11,328 nucleotides of DNA from Litorivivens sp041625495 (lineage in GTDB: Bacteria; Pseudomonadota; Gammaproteobacteria; Pseudomonadales; Spongiibacteraceae): contig NZ_JBFJTH010000127.1 of the NCBI RefSeq assembly GCF_041625495.1, forward strand, positions 1-11,328. The letters run 5' to 3'. The first letter of the stretch is position 1. Each line of letters starts with the position of its first letter. A model generated the notes under the pieces. The model saw only the letters and a program-made list of their open reading frames with translations. It ran no database searches and was not told the DNA's origin. Positions 1 through 7,748 of the stretch are shown here, in pieces. The translations under genes and the position numbers were made by a program.

Positions 1-3000
1 AACACAACCTTCAGTGTGGTCGTTCCGGCGGCGGCTGTCGCCTTGTTGACCGACGGCACAGCGTCGGCAACCGTGACGGGCACAGATGACGCAGGCAATC
101 CGTTTGGTGCTTCCGATACTCGCGACTACACCGTTGATACTACGGCGAGCGCTACGATCGAAGTCGACAATATTACCGCAGACGATGTTGTGTCAGCCCA
201 GGAAGCTGCCGACTCTATTGTGGTAACAGGCTCAGTGGGCGGTGATGCTGCTCCCGGAGATACGGTTTCGTTTACGATCAACCAGAAAGACTACAGTGGC
301 TTTGTGTTGGCTGACGGCACCTTTGCCATTACCGTTGAAGGCAGTGATCTTGCTGCCCAGACCAGCTTTGTTGCGACCGTCTCGGGCAGTGACGACGCAG
401 GAAATGTATTTACGGCAACGACAACCTCGACCCATCAGGTTCCTCCCCAATTGGATCTTGATGGCGACACTGCAGGCACAGACTACGCAACGAGCTTTTC
501 CGAAGGGGCGTACGCGGTATCCGTCGCTGATAGCGACATTGTAATAACCGATGTCGACAGCGCGAATCTTGAGCAGGCCACTATCAAGTTGACTAACGCT
601 GAAGCAGGCGACGTGCTTATTGTTGGTGCGTTGCCGGCGGGAATTTCCGCCTCTACGTACGACCCGGATACGGGTGTGGTTACGTTAACCGGCACAGCCA
701 GCCTCGCAGACTATCAATTGGCTATTAGAGCAATTCAGTACGAAAACAATGGTTCGGTGTCTGATGCAACGCGCGAAATAGAAGTTGTTGTATCTGATGG
801 GCAAAACGTCAGCAATCCGGCATTGACGACGATTTCGCTCTCAAGCATTCCAACAGTGACTATTGACGATGTTATTGTGCGTGAACCGGCAACGGGAACT
901 GCGACCATAACATTCACCGTGACACTCGATAAGTCGCTGGCGACTGATTTCACATTCGACTTTGTCACCACAGACGTTAGTGCAACTGGCGGACAGGATT
1001 ATCAGGCTATTGCTTTGACGCAAGGTGTTGTAGCGGCAGGTTCAAACACGGCAACCATCAGTGTCACCATCAATGCCGACAGTAATATCTATGAAGGTGA
1101 TGAAACCTTTAGCGTAGACCTGAGCAATTTCAGCCAAACCGTAAACTTTGCCACTTCGGCACATACTACGGTCTACGGCATACAAGGGGTGGGAACCATT
1201 GCGGCAAATGGTGGCGCACCTAACGCAGCAGATGATGGCTACCTCACGGCTGAAAATACACCGCTGCTGATGACCGACTTGCTGCTTAACGACACGATTG
1301 TTGACGGCGCCTCAATAACGGCTTTTACCCAGGGCAGTAATGGCACGGTTACCGACAATGGTGACGGCACCTATACCTATACACCTCAGCCCGGTTTCGC
1401 AGGAACGGACAGCTTTACTTACACACTCACCGATAGTGATGGTGAGATGGACACGGCAACCGTAACCATTGCCGTTGGCCAAACTTCTCAGGCGGCGCCG
1501 GTCGTAGATAATGCGCCGGACACTCGCTATGTCGAAAACGATGTTCCGACAAAAGTGCTGGGCGGTATTCAAATCAGCGATGCTGATAGCAGCGGTTTGT
1601 CTCATGTCGTGGTTAAGATGGATGGGTTTATTTCGACGCAGGACAGTCTAGTATTCGCGACTGCCGGCACGGGTGTGTCGATTACAACGTCAGTAAGTGG
1701 CAAGGTCTGGTCTGCAACCTTAACCGGTGGCGCAGATATTAACGAATACCTTGGTGTCCTGCAGTCGCTGACTTACTTCAATGCGTCTGACAATCCCAGC
1801 TCGGCGCCACGCCTGTTAACGGTCGAAGCCTATGACGAATCGATGAATAACGTGTTTGGCAGCGACAGTGGCGGTATTACAGTTATCCCGGTAAATGATG
1901 CGCCCGACGCCTTTGACAATACGGTGTATGTGGAGCCAGGGAGTCAGGATAATGCTATCAACATATCAGCGCCGACAGACCCTGATGCCGACGATGATTT
2001 GCTGACCATCACGATAACGGATTTGCCAACATCCGTGGGAAGTATCACCCTGGCAGACGGCAGCGCGGTGGCCGTAGGCGATACGCTGACACTGGAGGAG
2101 CTGGGTTCTCTGCAGTTTGACGCAGGCTCGACTACCGGCACTGCCCAGTTTAGCTACGAGGTAAGCGATGGTTCGTTGACGTCATCCGCAAGCACCACCT
2201 TGGTGGTGGGTGAAACCAATAGCAACACCGCTGAGGTTTTCGAAAGCGCATTGCCCGGTGGCACCGGCATGGGTTCCACAACAGCCAATGGCAACCTCCT
2301 AGCGGACGATCCCATCGCGAGTGCAGGCACTACAATTGACAGCATCAACGGTGTGCTTCCGACCTCTGGCGTCATCACCTTGACCACGTCTTTGGGTACA
2401 CTCACCGTCTATGCGAGTGATAACCCACCCAATCACAGTGCCGGTGACTATACCTATGTATTGAATGGCCCAGACAGCAGTGGTAGCGACGTAGAAGAAA
2501 TATTCTCTTACACCTTTACCGAGAATGGGGTGCAGCACACTGAGTCACTAAAAATCACAGTTGTCGATGATGCACCCTTCGCCAACCCGATCAACGCAGA
2601 AGTATCCGAGTCGGCTGAACAGATATTCAACGTAGTTGTTACGATGGATACCTCGGGCAGTATGAACTGGTCCTTGACCAACAATTCTGCACCACCTGCC
2701 GGTGAACCTAGTCGTCTTGATGTGTCGAAAGACGCGTTGAAGGCACTTGCGGCCGAGTTTTTTAATCAGTCGTCGCAGGTTTCGATAACGCTGATCAAGT
2801 TTGCCAGTAGCCCAACGCTTGTCGGTACCTATAGCACCTTCAGTGGAATTGCAGGGGCTGTTGATGGGCTCACGGCGGTCGGGTCAACAGACTATGTGGA
2901 TGCGCTGGATCAACTGCAAAGCGAATTGGCGAGCGACCTCGCTGCACAGAACCCTGCCGACAATGTGCAGAACATTTCCTATTTCATATCAGACGGTGTT

Positions 3001-5316
3001 TCCAGTTCCTCACCTATTGGGGGAGGTTTTGATACCTTTGTGAATAGCAATGGCATTAGTTCTTATGCGGTTGGTGTTGGGCCTGGAATGGAGGACGGCA
3101 GTGCCGACCTAAACTTCATTCACAATGTGGATGCATTGCAGAAAGGGGGGGCAACCTCCGACGACGCCATATTTGTGGCAGACATCAACGAGCTCGAGAC
3201 TGAACTGCTCAACACCGTTCCGGTCGGTTTTGGTGGTTCGGTCGTGATCACCGATGGCATTAAGAACCTTGGGTTTGGTGCCGATGAAGGTTACGTTAGC
3301 GAAATATCAATGAATATTGGCGGTACCGACTATACCTTCAGTTACGACGGTTCCGCTATCAGCGTTACGCCTGCGTTGGCGGGCCTTGAGATTGACGGTG
3401 CCACACTGATTATTGGCCCAGCGGTGCCGGGATTCGATCTCGGAACGTTTTCATTTGATTTCGCAGACGCCGAATACACCCTGAGCTCACCCAGCCATAA
3501 TGTGGGCAACAGCCTGGTATTTGACTATACCGTGCAAGATGGCGACGGTGATCTTGCCTCAGCAACCGCGACCATTAACATCGTGGACGGTGTGCCACTG
3601 GCGAATCACGACCTCCACTCCGAGCTGACACCCAATGTCGCTGAAGGTAACGTGATCAATGCGCTTGGTACCGACGGAGGCCCAACCTACGGTGCCAATA
3701 TATCGCCGTTTTCCACCCAGGGCGGCGGCATCGACAAGCTCATTGATGATGCGGATATAACGCAAGTAACGTTCCGCGATCAGATCCTCAATCTCGATTT
3801 TGACGCCGCTTCGATTCCCGCCTCTGGAGCGGCGGGCTCTTTAAGTTGGCAATACAGTGTTACGCAGGATGTCTTCGGCAATGAGATTGCACAGGTCGTC
3901 ATCAATGATAGCGCTGACAACGCGCAACTGACCTTCAATAGTCAGGGTTACTACCGCTTCAGCCCCGATACCGAAATGCTCGCGCAATTTTCCGTAGACA
4001 CAACGTCGCAGGCAAATGTCGACGCAGCAAACTTTGATATCGGTATTCGCGCCGGCGGACACAACCTGGTTTACAACCACAATGGTGTTGGCGTCGAAGG
4101 TGGTGAAGGGCAATTACTCAGTGATGGTGAAGCCATCCTCGTATCCTTCGACAGCGCGGCGTTGCCTCAAGGCGTTCGGGATCTGGTGCTGACTTTTGAC
4201 GATTTTCAATCGAAATACGGCGACAAAGTTCGGGTGGCGGTAACGCATGACAGCGATGGTGATGGTGTTTATACGGTCGATACCCTTAGATTTTCTGCGA
4301 AAACCAACGGCCGCGAGTCACTGGATCTGTCGCAGTACTCGGCAGTAACGTCGGTGGACATTGAGTATATTGGTTCTGGCAAGGATGCGGGGCTATTCAA
4401 CGTCAGCTACCGTCCGCAACCGGCAGCATCGCTGAGCCAGATTCCTCCGGAACTGATCTCATACGTTCTGACCGACAGTGACGGACAGAGCGACAGTGCC
4501 TATCTCAGTCTCTACAATATCGACAATACTCTCACCGGCACCGACAGCATCGATAGTATTGCCGGCGGTGACCTGAATGACGCCATCAGTGGTGGCTTGG
4601 GTGCCGATATCCTCGACGGCGGCAAAGGCAACGATATCCTTAGTGGCGGTGAAGGAAACGACAGTCTGCTGGGTCGCTCTGGGAATGATTATCTGTCGGG
4701 CGGAGAGGGCAATGACAGTCTGCTAGGCGGCGCTGGCGCTGACTTCCTTATTGGTGGTGACGGCGATGACAGCCTAGAGGGTGGTGACGGCAATGATGTG
4801 CTCGTCGGCGACGATGGGAATGATGTCCTGTACGGTGGCTACGGTACTGATCAGCTGGAGGGTGGCGCCGGCAATGATATGCTGCTTGGCGGTGCCGGCA
4901 ACGATTCGCTGCTCGGTGATGCGGGCAGTGACAGCCTGATTGGTGGCGCCGGTAACGACCACATGACTGGGGGCAGCGGCCCCGACACCTTTATCTGGTA
5001 CAGCAATGATAAGGGTAGCGACACGAACCCCGCCCAAGACACCGTGCTCGACTTTACCGTTGGTGCCGGTGGCGACGTACTGCACCTCGCGGACCTTTTG
5101 CAAGGCGAAGAAAACGGCCCGTTGACCGATTACCTGAGTTTCCAGGCAGACGGCGCTGGCAGTACAGTGATTGCCATTCACACCGAGGGGAGCGCTGCCA
5201 GTCCGGTGGAACAATACATCACCCTGCAAGGTATTGATCTGACCGTTGGTGGCACCGTGGCCGACCAGACCATCATTGACTCACTGCTGAACAATGGCAA
5301 TTTAGTGATCGACTAG
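1..5316 (+). CDS. Giant RTX adhesin with vWFA domain, type I-secreted (C-terminal part, 5' end outside window)
   Basis: The reading frame is open from base 1 to the TAG at 5314-5316, so this is the last 1771 residues of a longer protein. Seen in order: the tail of one Ig-like repeat and a second related one (about 1-440, both with a GTDDAG/GSDDAG-like strand); a cadherin-like region (445-845); a Calx-beta-like module with a YEGDETF motif (847-1200); a cadherin/Big-type module with GDGTYTYTP (1216-1485); two more cadherin-like modules, the first ending in VNDAP (1495-2225); a segment with the FTENGVQHTESL strand (2235-2590); a vWFA domain (about 2620-3215); beta-rich spacer modules (3220-4530); RTX repeats (4564-4995); and a C-terminal secretion domain with DTVLDFTVGAGGDVLHLADL (5037-5096). 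I see no cysteine, usual for RTX adhesins. Family knowledge: such proteins leave through an ABC/MFP/TolC-type type I system, fold on binding calcium outside, and mediate attachment or biofilm formation. The N-terminal retention module and the transporter are not in the window. The partner bound is unknown. Confidence 0.95.
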   Translation, partial: NTTFSVVVPAAAVALLTDGTASATVTGTDDAGNPFGASDTRDYTVDTTASATIEVDNITADDVVSAQEAADSIVVTGSVGGDAAPGDTVSFTINQKDYSGFVLADGTFAITVEGSDLAAQTSFVATVSGSDDAGNVFTATTTSTHQVPPQLDLDGDTAGTDYATSFSEGAYAVSVADSDIVITDVDSANLEQATIKLTNAEAGDVLIVGALPAGISASTYDPDTGVVTLTGTASLADYQLAIRAIQYENNGSVSDATREIEVVVSDGQNVSNPALTTISLSSIPTVTIDDVIVREPATGTATITFTVTLDKSLATDFTFDFVTTDVSATGGQDYQAIALTQGVVAAGSNTATISVTINADSNIYEGDETFSVDLSNFSQTVNFATSAHTTVYGIQGVGTIAANGGAPNAADDGYLTAENTPLLMTDLLLNDTIVDGASITAFTQGSNGTVTDNGDGTYTYTPQPGFAGTDSFTYTLTDSDGEMDTATVTIAVGQTSQAAPVVDNAPDTRYVENDVPTKVLGGIQISDADSSGLSHVVVKMDGFISTQDSLVFATAGTGVSITTSVSGKVWSATLTGGADINEYLGVLQSLTYFNASDNPSSAPRLLTVEAYDESMNNVFGSDSGGITVIPVNDAPDAFDNTVYVEPGSQDNAINISAPTDPDADDDLLTITITDLPTSVGSITLADGSAVAVGDTLTLEELGSLQFDAGSTTGTAQFSYEVSDGSLTSSASTTLVVGETNSNTAEVFESALPGGTGMGSTTANGNLLADDPIASAGTTIDSINGVLPTSGVITLTTSLGTLTVYASDNPPNHSAGDYTYVLNGPDSSGSDVEEIFSYTFTENGVQHTESLKITVVDDAPFANPINAEVSESAEQIFNVVVTMDTSGSMNWSLTNNSAPPAGEPSRLDVSKDALKALAAEFFNQSSQVSITLIKFASSPTLVGTYSTFSGIAGAVDGLTAVGSTDYVDALDQLQSELASDLAAQNPADNVQNISYFISDGVSSSSPIGGGFDTFVNSNGISSYAVGVGPGMEDGSADLNFIHNVDALQKGGATSDDAIFVADINELETELLNTVPVGFGGSVVITDGIKNLGFGADEGYVSEISMNIGGTDYTFSYDGSAISVTPALAGLEIDGATLIIGPAVPGFDLGTFSFDFADAEYTLSSPSHNVGNSLVFDYTVQDGDGDLASATATINIVDGVPLANHDLHSELTPNVAEGNVINALGTDGGPTYGANISPFSTQGGGIDKLIDDADITQVTFRDQILNLDFDAASIPASGAAGSLSWQYSVTQDVFGNEIAQVVINDSADNAQLTFNSQGYYRFSPDTEMLAQFSVDTTSQANVDAANFDIGIRAGGHNLVYNHNGVGVEGGEGQLLSDGEAILVSFDSAALPQGVRDLVLTFDDFQSKYGDKVRVAVTHDSDGDGVYTVDTLRFSAKTNGRESLDLSQYSAVTSVDIEYIGSGKDAGLFNVSYRPQPAASLSQIPPELISYVLTDSDGQSDSAYLSLYNIDNTLTGTDSIDSIAGGDLNDAISGGLGADILDGGKGNDILSGGEGNDSLLGRSGNDYLSGGEGNDSLLGGAGADFLIGGDGDDSLEGGDGNDVLVGDDGNDVLYGGYGTDQLEGGAGNDMLLGGAGNDSLLGDAGSDSLIGGAGNDHMTGGSGPDTFIWYSNDKGSDTNPAQDTVLDFTVGAGGDVLHLADLLQGEENGPLTDYLSFQADGAGSTVIAIHTEGSAASPVEQYITLQGIDLTVGGTVADQTIIDSLLNNGNLVID
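2620..3215 (+). other. von Willebrand factor A domain inside the adhesin
   Basis: The MIDAS motif DTSGSM (DxSxS) is encoded at 2647-2664. The downstream MIDAS threonine candidate lies in the GSTDYVDAL segment (about 2880-2908), and the strand FISDGVSSSS (about 2983-3013) supplies the usual second aspartate context (F-x-S-D-G). All metal-ligand positions expected for a functional MIDAS are present, so the domain probably binds a divalent metal and a protein or matrix ligand. Family knowledge: vWFA domains sit near the C-terminus of several large LapA-like/RTX adhesins. The ligand cannot be inferred. Confidence 0.88.
4564..4995 (+). repeat. RTX calcium-binding nonapeptide array (14 in-register 27-bp units plus degenerate flanking units)
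   Basis: Fourteen uninterrupted 27-bp units of the form GGxGxDxLx run in frame from 4591 to 4968. A degenerate unit precedes them (GGDLNDAIS, 4564-4590) and a terminal unit follows (GGSGPDTFI, 4969-4995). First-position variants are GRSGNDYLS, GDDGNDVLY and GDAGSDSLI. The array would form a parallel beta-roll binding calcium in the extracellular medium. DNA identity between units is limited (synonymous drift), so this is an old array and not a recent tandem expansion. Confidence 0.95.
4981..5316 (+). other. Type I secretion C-terminal target domain of the adhesin
   Basis: After the last RTX unit the protein has PDTFIW, then DTVLDFTVGAGGDVLHLADL followed by LQGEE, and ends with a hydrophobic-polar tail closing in NLVID. 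This arrangement (GxDTFxW, D-x-V-x-DF, GGDVLxLxDLL, acidic-hydrophobic tail) matches the VCA0849-type T1SS target domain of large Vibrio and other gammaproteobacterial RTX adhesins. It is the uncleaved export signal recognised by the inner-membrane ABC transporter. Confidence 0.88.
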
Positions 5317-5352
5317 TGAAACCGGGGTCGTAACGAGTATTTTTTAACCAGC

Positions 5353-5381
5353 TCGAAATTTCTATTCGTAAGCGGTATGGT
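5353..5381 (+). promoter_or_regulatory. Weak candidate sigma-70 promoter for the monooxygenase operon
   Basis: TCGAAA (5353-5358, 4 of 6 to the -35 consensus) and TATGGT (5376-5381, 4 of 6 to the -10 consensus) are separated by 17 nt, giving an inferred leader of about 38 nt before the ATG at 5426. The match is modest and rests on spacing as much as sequence. No operator palindrome was found in the 109-bp gap, and no regulator gene is adjacent. Confidence 0.2.
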
Positions 5382-5425
5382 GATCGCCGAAAGTTCTCGT
5401 CGAACACATAGCGGATAGAATAACA

Positions 5426-6913
5426 ATGAGCAGCTCGGGTCCTAACGTTGAAGTCGCAATCATTGGCAGTGGGTTCGGCGGCATTTGCGCCGCCATTAAC
5501 CTGAAGAAGCAGGGCATTTCAAACTTTGCCATTCTCGAGCGGCGGTCATTCATGGGCGGTACCTGGTGTCAAAACCGATACCCGGGCGCCGCCGTAGATG
5601 TGCAGTCGGTACTCTATTCTCTAGCGAGTGAGCCTTACGACTGGTCGCAGCTGTTCGCTGAAGGCGATGAGCTGCGCGGTTATACGCAATACATTATCGA
5701 CAAGCATGGTCTCGCCAAAAAAACCCAAACCAACTGGAATGTGTCTAAGATCGTATGGCACGAAAGCAGCCATGAATGGGAAATCTGCAGCAGTGATAAC
5801 CAAGTAGTCTTCGCGAAGTTTGTTATCAACGCCTCCGGCCCCCTGAGTACACCGGTGACACCTTCCTTTCCGGGGAGCGAAGAATTTTCCGGGGAGAGTT
5901 TTCACACCAACAATTGGAACAATGACTACGATCACCGGGGCAAGCGGGTAGCTGTTATTGGCAGTGGCGCCAGTGCTGCACAGGTTATTCCCGCGATAGC
6001 CGAAGACGTTGCGGAACTGCATGTTTTTCAGCGTACACCGCATTGGGTCATTCCCAGGCCGGACTACCGCTTCAAGCCGTGGCAGCGGCGCTTGTTGCAG
6101 CGCCCCTTCTTCTATCAGTTGCTGCGAAAAATCGTTTATTGGGCTTTGGAAGGGCGCGTGCTGGGGTTTAAGTATTCCAAAGCCTTTTTAAACCTGGTGG
6201 CGCGGCGGCGTGCGATGAAACTCATTAATAAACAGTTAACCGACCCGGAGTTGCGCCGCAAACTAACACCTCAGTACACCATCGGCTGCAAGCGTATCAT
6301 CCTGTCTGACACACTGTATCCCGCACTTTCCAGGCCGAATGTGACCTTGCATGACAATGCAGACAGCATTGCGCGACTGACCAAAACCGGCGTGGTTACG
6401 CAAACAGGGCAGGAAGTAGCGTTGGATCTGATTGTGTATTCCACGGGCTACGACGCAACGGACGGACTGATTTCCTATCCCGTCATTGGCAAGAACGGCG
6501 CCAAACTCAGTGATTACTGGAGTACCTTTCCTCGGGCCTATCTCGGCACTACGGTTCCCGGCTTTCCCAACTTCTTTATCGTCACGGGGCCCAATACCGG
6601 TATTGGACATACATCGGCGCTGTTTATCATTGAGTCGCAGATGGAATACATCATGCGGTGTATCAACGAAGTACGACGCTCGGGAGCTCAGAGTATTGAG
6701 GTACGTGAAACTGCTGAGTCACGCTACACCGAGCTGATCCACTCTGAAATGGAGCGCACCGTGTGGAAAACTGGCGGTTGCCACAGTTGGTATCAGAGTG
6801 AGAGCGGGCATGTGATTGCCATGTTTCCTGGCTTCAGCTTTACGTATCGGCGCTGGGCCAGGCAGTTCTCGGAGGCCGACCACTATTTCGCGTTAACTAC
6901 CGCCAATTCATAA
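5426..6913 (+). CDS. Flavin-containing monooxygenase, Baeyer-Villiger (4-hydroxyacetophenone/cyclohexanone monooxygenase-like)
   Basis: A 495-residue FAD- and NADPH-binding enzyme expected to insert one oxygen next to a ketone, giving an ester or lactone. Seen: the FAD Rossmann motif GSGFGG (residues 14-19); the BVMO-typical GGTWCQNRYPG (44-54) followed by D58; the type I BVMO fingerprint FSGESFHTNNW (154-164); the NADPH Rossmann motif GSGASA (179-184); a CKR motif with R290 where BVMOs carry the arginine that stabilises the peroxyflavin (assignment inferred); STGYDAT (339-345); and a C-terminal FPGFSFTYRRW segment. The residue after the fingerprint tryptophan is Asn where Pro or Asp is usual. 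Length fits the roughly 500-residue bacterial class without the long N-terminal extension of true HAPMO. Start: ATG with only a weak GGA about 9 nt upstream. It is first of three co-directional genes; the next starts 10 nt downstream, followed by a hydrolase suited to cleaving its ester product. N- or S-oxidation or hydroxylation are alternatives; substrate unknown. Confidence 0.9.
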   Translation: MSSSGPNVEVAIIGSGFGGICAAINLKKQGISNFAILERRSFMGGTWCQNRYPGAAVDVQSVLYSLASEPYDWSQLFAEGDELRGYTQYIIDKHGLAKKTQTNWNVSKIVWHESSHEWEICSSDNQVVFAKFVINASGPLSTPVTPSFPGSEEFSGESFHTNNWNNDYDHRGKRVAVIGSGASAAQVIPAIAEDVAELHVFQRTPHWVIPRPDYRFKPWQRRLLQRPFFYQLLRKIVYWALEGRVLGFKYSKAFLNLVARRRAMKLINKQLTDPELRRKLTPQYTIGCKRIILSDTLYPALSRPNVTLHDNADSIARLTKTGVVTQTGQEVALDLIVYSTGYDATDGLISYPVIGKNGAKLSDYWSTFPRAYLGTTVPGFPNFFIVTGPNTGIGHTSALFIIESQMEYIMRCINEVRRSGAQSIEVRETAESRYTELIHSEMERTVWKTGGCHSWYQSESGHVIAMFPGFSFTYRRWARQFSEADHYFALTTANS

Positions 6914-6914
6914 C

Positions 6915-6918
6915 GGGA
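6915..6918 (+). promoter_or_regulatory. Ribosome binding site deciding the SDR start
   Basis: GGGA at 6915-6918 lies 5 nt before the ATG at 6924 but directly touches the alternative ATG at 6918. The spacing favours 6924 as the start, trimming two residues (Met-Ile) from the longest possible protein. Confidence 0.5.
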
Positions 6919-6923
6919 TGATT

Positions 6924-7730
6924 ATGCAAGATTTTACCGGCAAAACGGTTGTCATTACCGGCGCAGGTTCCGGAATGGGCCGCGCCTATGCAAAGGCGTT
7001 CGCTGCCCTTGGGTGCAAGGTGGCCCTGTGTGATGTTGATCGCGAGGCGCTGGCGGAAACCCAGCGTCTGATTCGTGCCGATCACTGTTTGTTCATGCAT
7101 GTCGATGTTGCTGATGCGAACGAGGTCCTTGAGTTTTCGCAACGCGTAGAGGCCGAGCTTGGGCCCGCGCATATCGTTATCAATAACGCTGGTATCGAAG
7201 GCAGCGCGCAGCCGAGCTGGAAAACGTCGCTGGACACCTATCGGCGGGTCATGGAAGTAAATTATTTTGGTGTAGTACATGGCACCCAGGCATTTTTAGC
7301 GCAGCTGCAATCGCACGATGAATCCTGGCTGGTAAATGTATCCAGTATTTTTGGCCTTATCGGCACGCCAAATCACACGGATTATTGCGGTAGTAAATTT
7401 GCGGTGCGCGGCTATACCGAAGCGCTGATGTGCGAACTCAAAGGCAGCCCAGTGAATGTACTGCTTGCGCATCCGGGTGGCATTGCCACCAACATCGCCC
7501 GTCACGATTTCAATCAGCGCTTTGCACAGCATTATCTGACCACATCACCCGAAGCTTTTGTGGAAGCGCTTATCGCCGCTATCCGAAAAAAGCGCCACCG
7601 GCTGGTCTTTGGGGCGGGCTCGCGTAAATCCGCGCTTGCAGCACGGCTATTGCCGCTGGGTATATTGAGTAGCGTTATCTGGCGCGAGATGAAAAATATT
7701 ATCGATACCCGCCACTACCCGAACAAATAA
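6924..7730 (+). CDS. Short-chain dehydrogenase/reductase (SDR), classical
   Basis: A 268-residue NAD(P)-dependent oxidoreductase of the classical SDR fold; likely alcohol/ketone interconversion in the cytoplasm. Seen: the cofactor motif TGAGSGMG (12-19), NNAG (87-90), catalytic Ser141 in NVSS, and Tyr154-x3-Lys158 (YCGSK), with the standard 13-residue Ser-to-Tyr spacing, so the active site is intact. An aspartate in the CDVDRE segment after beta-2 suggests preference for NAD(H) (inference). The C-terminal part is basic then hydrophobic (RLLPLGILSSVIW), resembling SDRs that act on lipophilic substrates at membranes. It sits 10 nt after the monooxygenase stop and 18 nt before the hydrolase start, so it is almost certainly co-transcribed. 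A role in making the ketone used by the monooxygenase is inferred from the context. An ATG at 6918 would add two residues. Confidence 0.93.
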   Translation: MQDFTGKTVVITGAGSGMGRAYAKAFAALGCKVALCDVDREALAETQRLIRADHCLFMHVDVADANEVLEFSQRVEAELGPAHIVINNAGIEGSAQPSWKTSLDTYRRVMEVNYFGVVHGTQAFLAQLQSHDESWLVNVSSIFGLIGTPNHTDYCGSKFAVRGYTEALMCELKGSPVNVLLAHPGGIATNIARHDFNQRFAQHYLTTSPEAFVEALIAAIRKKRHRLVFGAGSRKSALAARLLPLGILSSVIWREMKNIIDTRHYPNK

Positions 7731-7748
7731 CAACAGGACGATCTCTTC

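Noticed and set aside
4591..4968. 27-bp periodic repeats as a possible CRISPR or satellite array
   Set aside because: Periodicity comes from in-frame RTX nonapeptides; units are directly adjacent with no spacers and diverge at synonymous sites.
4774..5229. 151-codon minus-strand frame opposite the RTX array
   Set aside because: It mirrors the repetitive RTX coding strand; low-complexity translation, and the plus-strand frame has unmistakable RTX and T1SS motifs.
5317..5352. T-run at 5340-5345 as a terminator of the adhesin gene
   Set aside because: Six T residues are present, but no stable stem lies directly upstream; the best pairing (CGAC with GTCG) has only 4 bp and a 12-nt or longer loop.
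5621..6043. 140-codon minus-strand frame inside the monooxygenase
   Set aside because: It lies opposite the strongly motif-supported FAD/NADPH enzyme; no recognisable domain or ribosome binding site.
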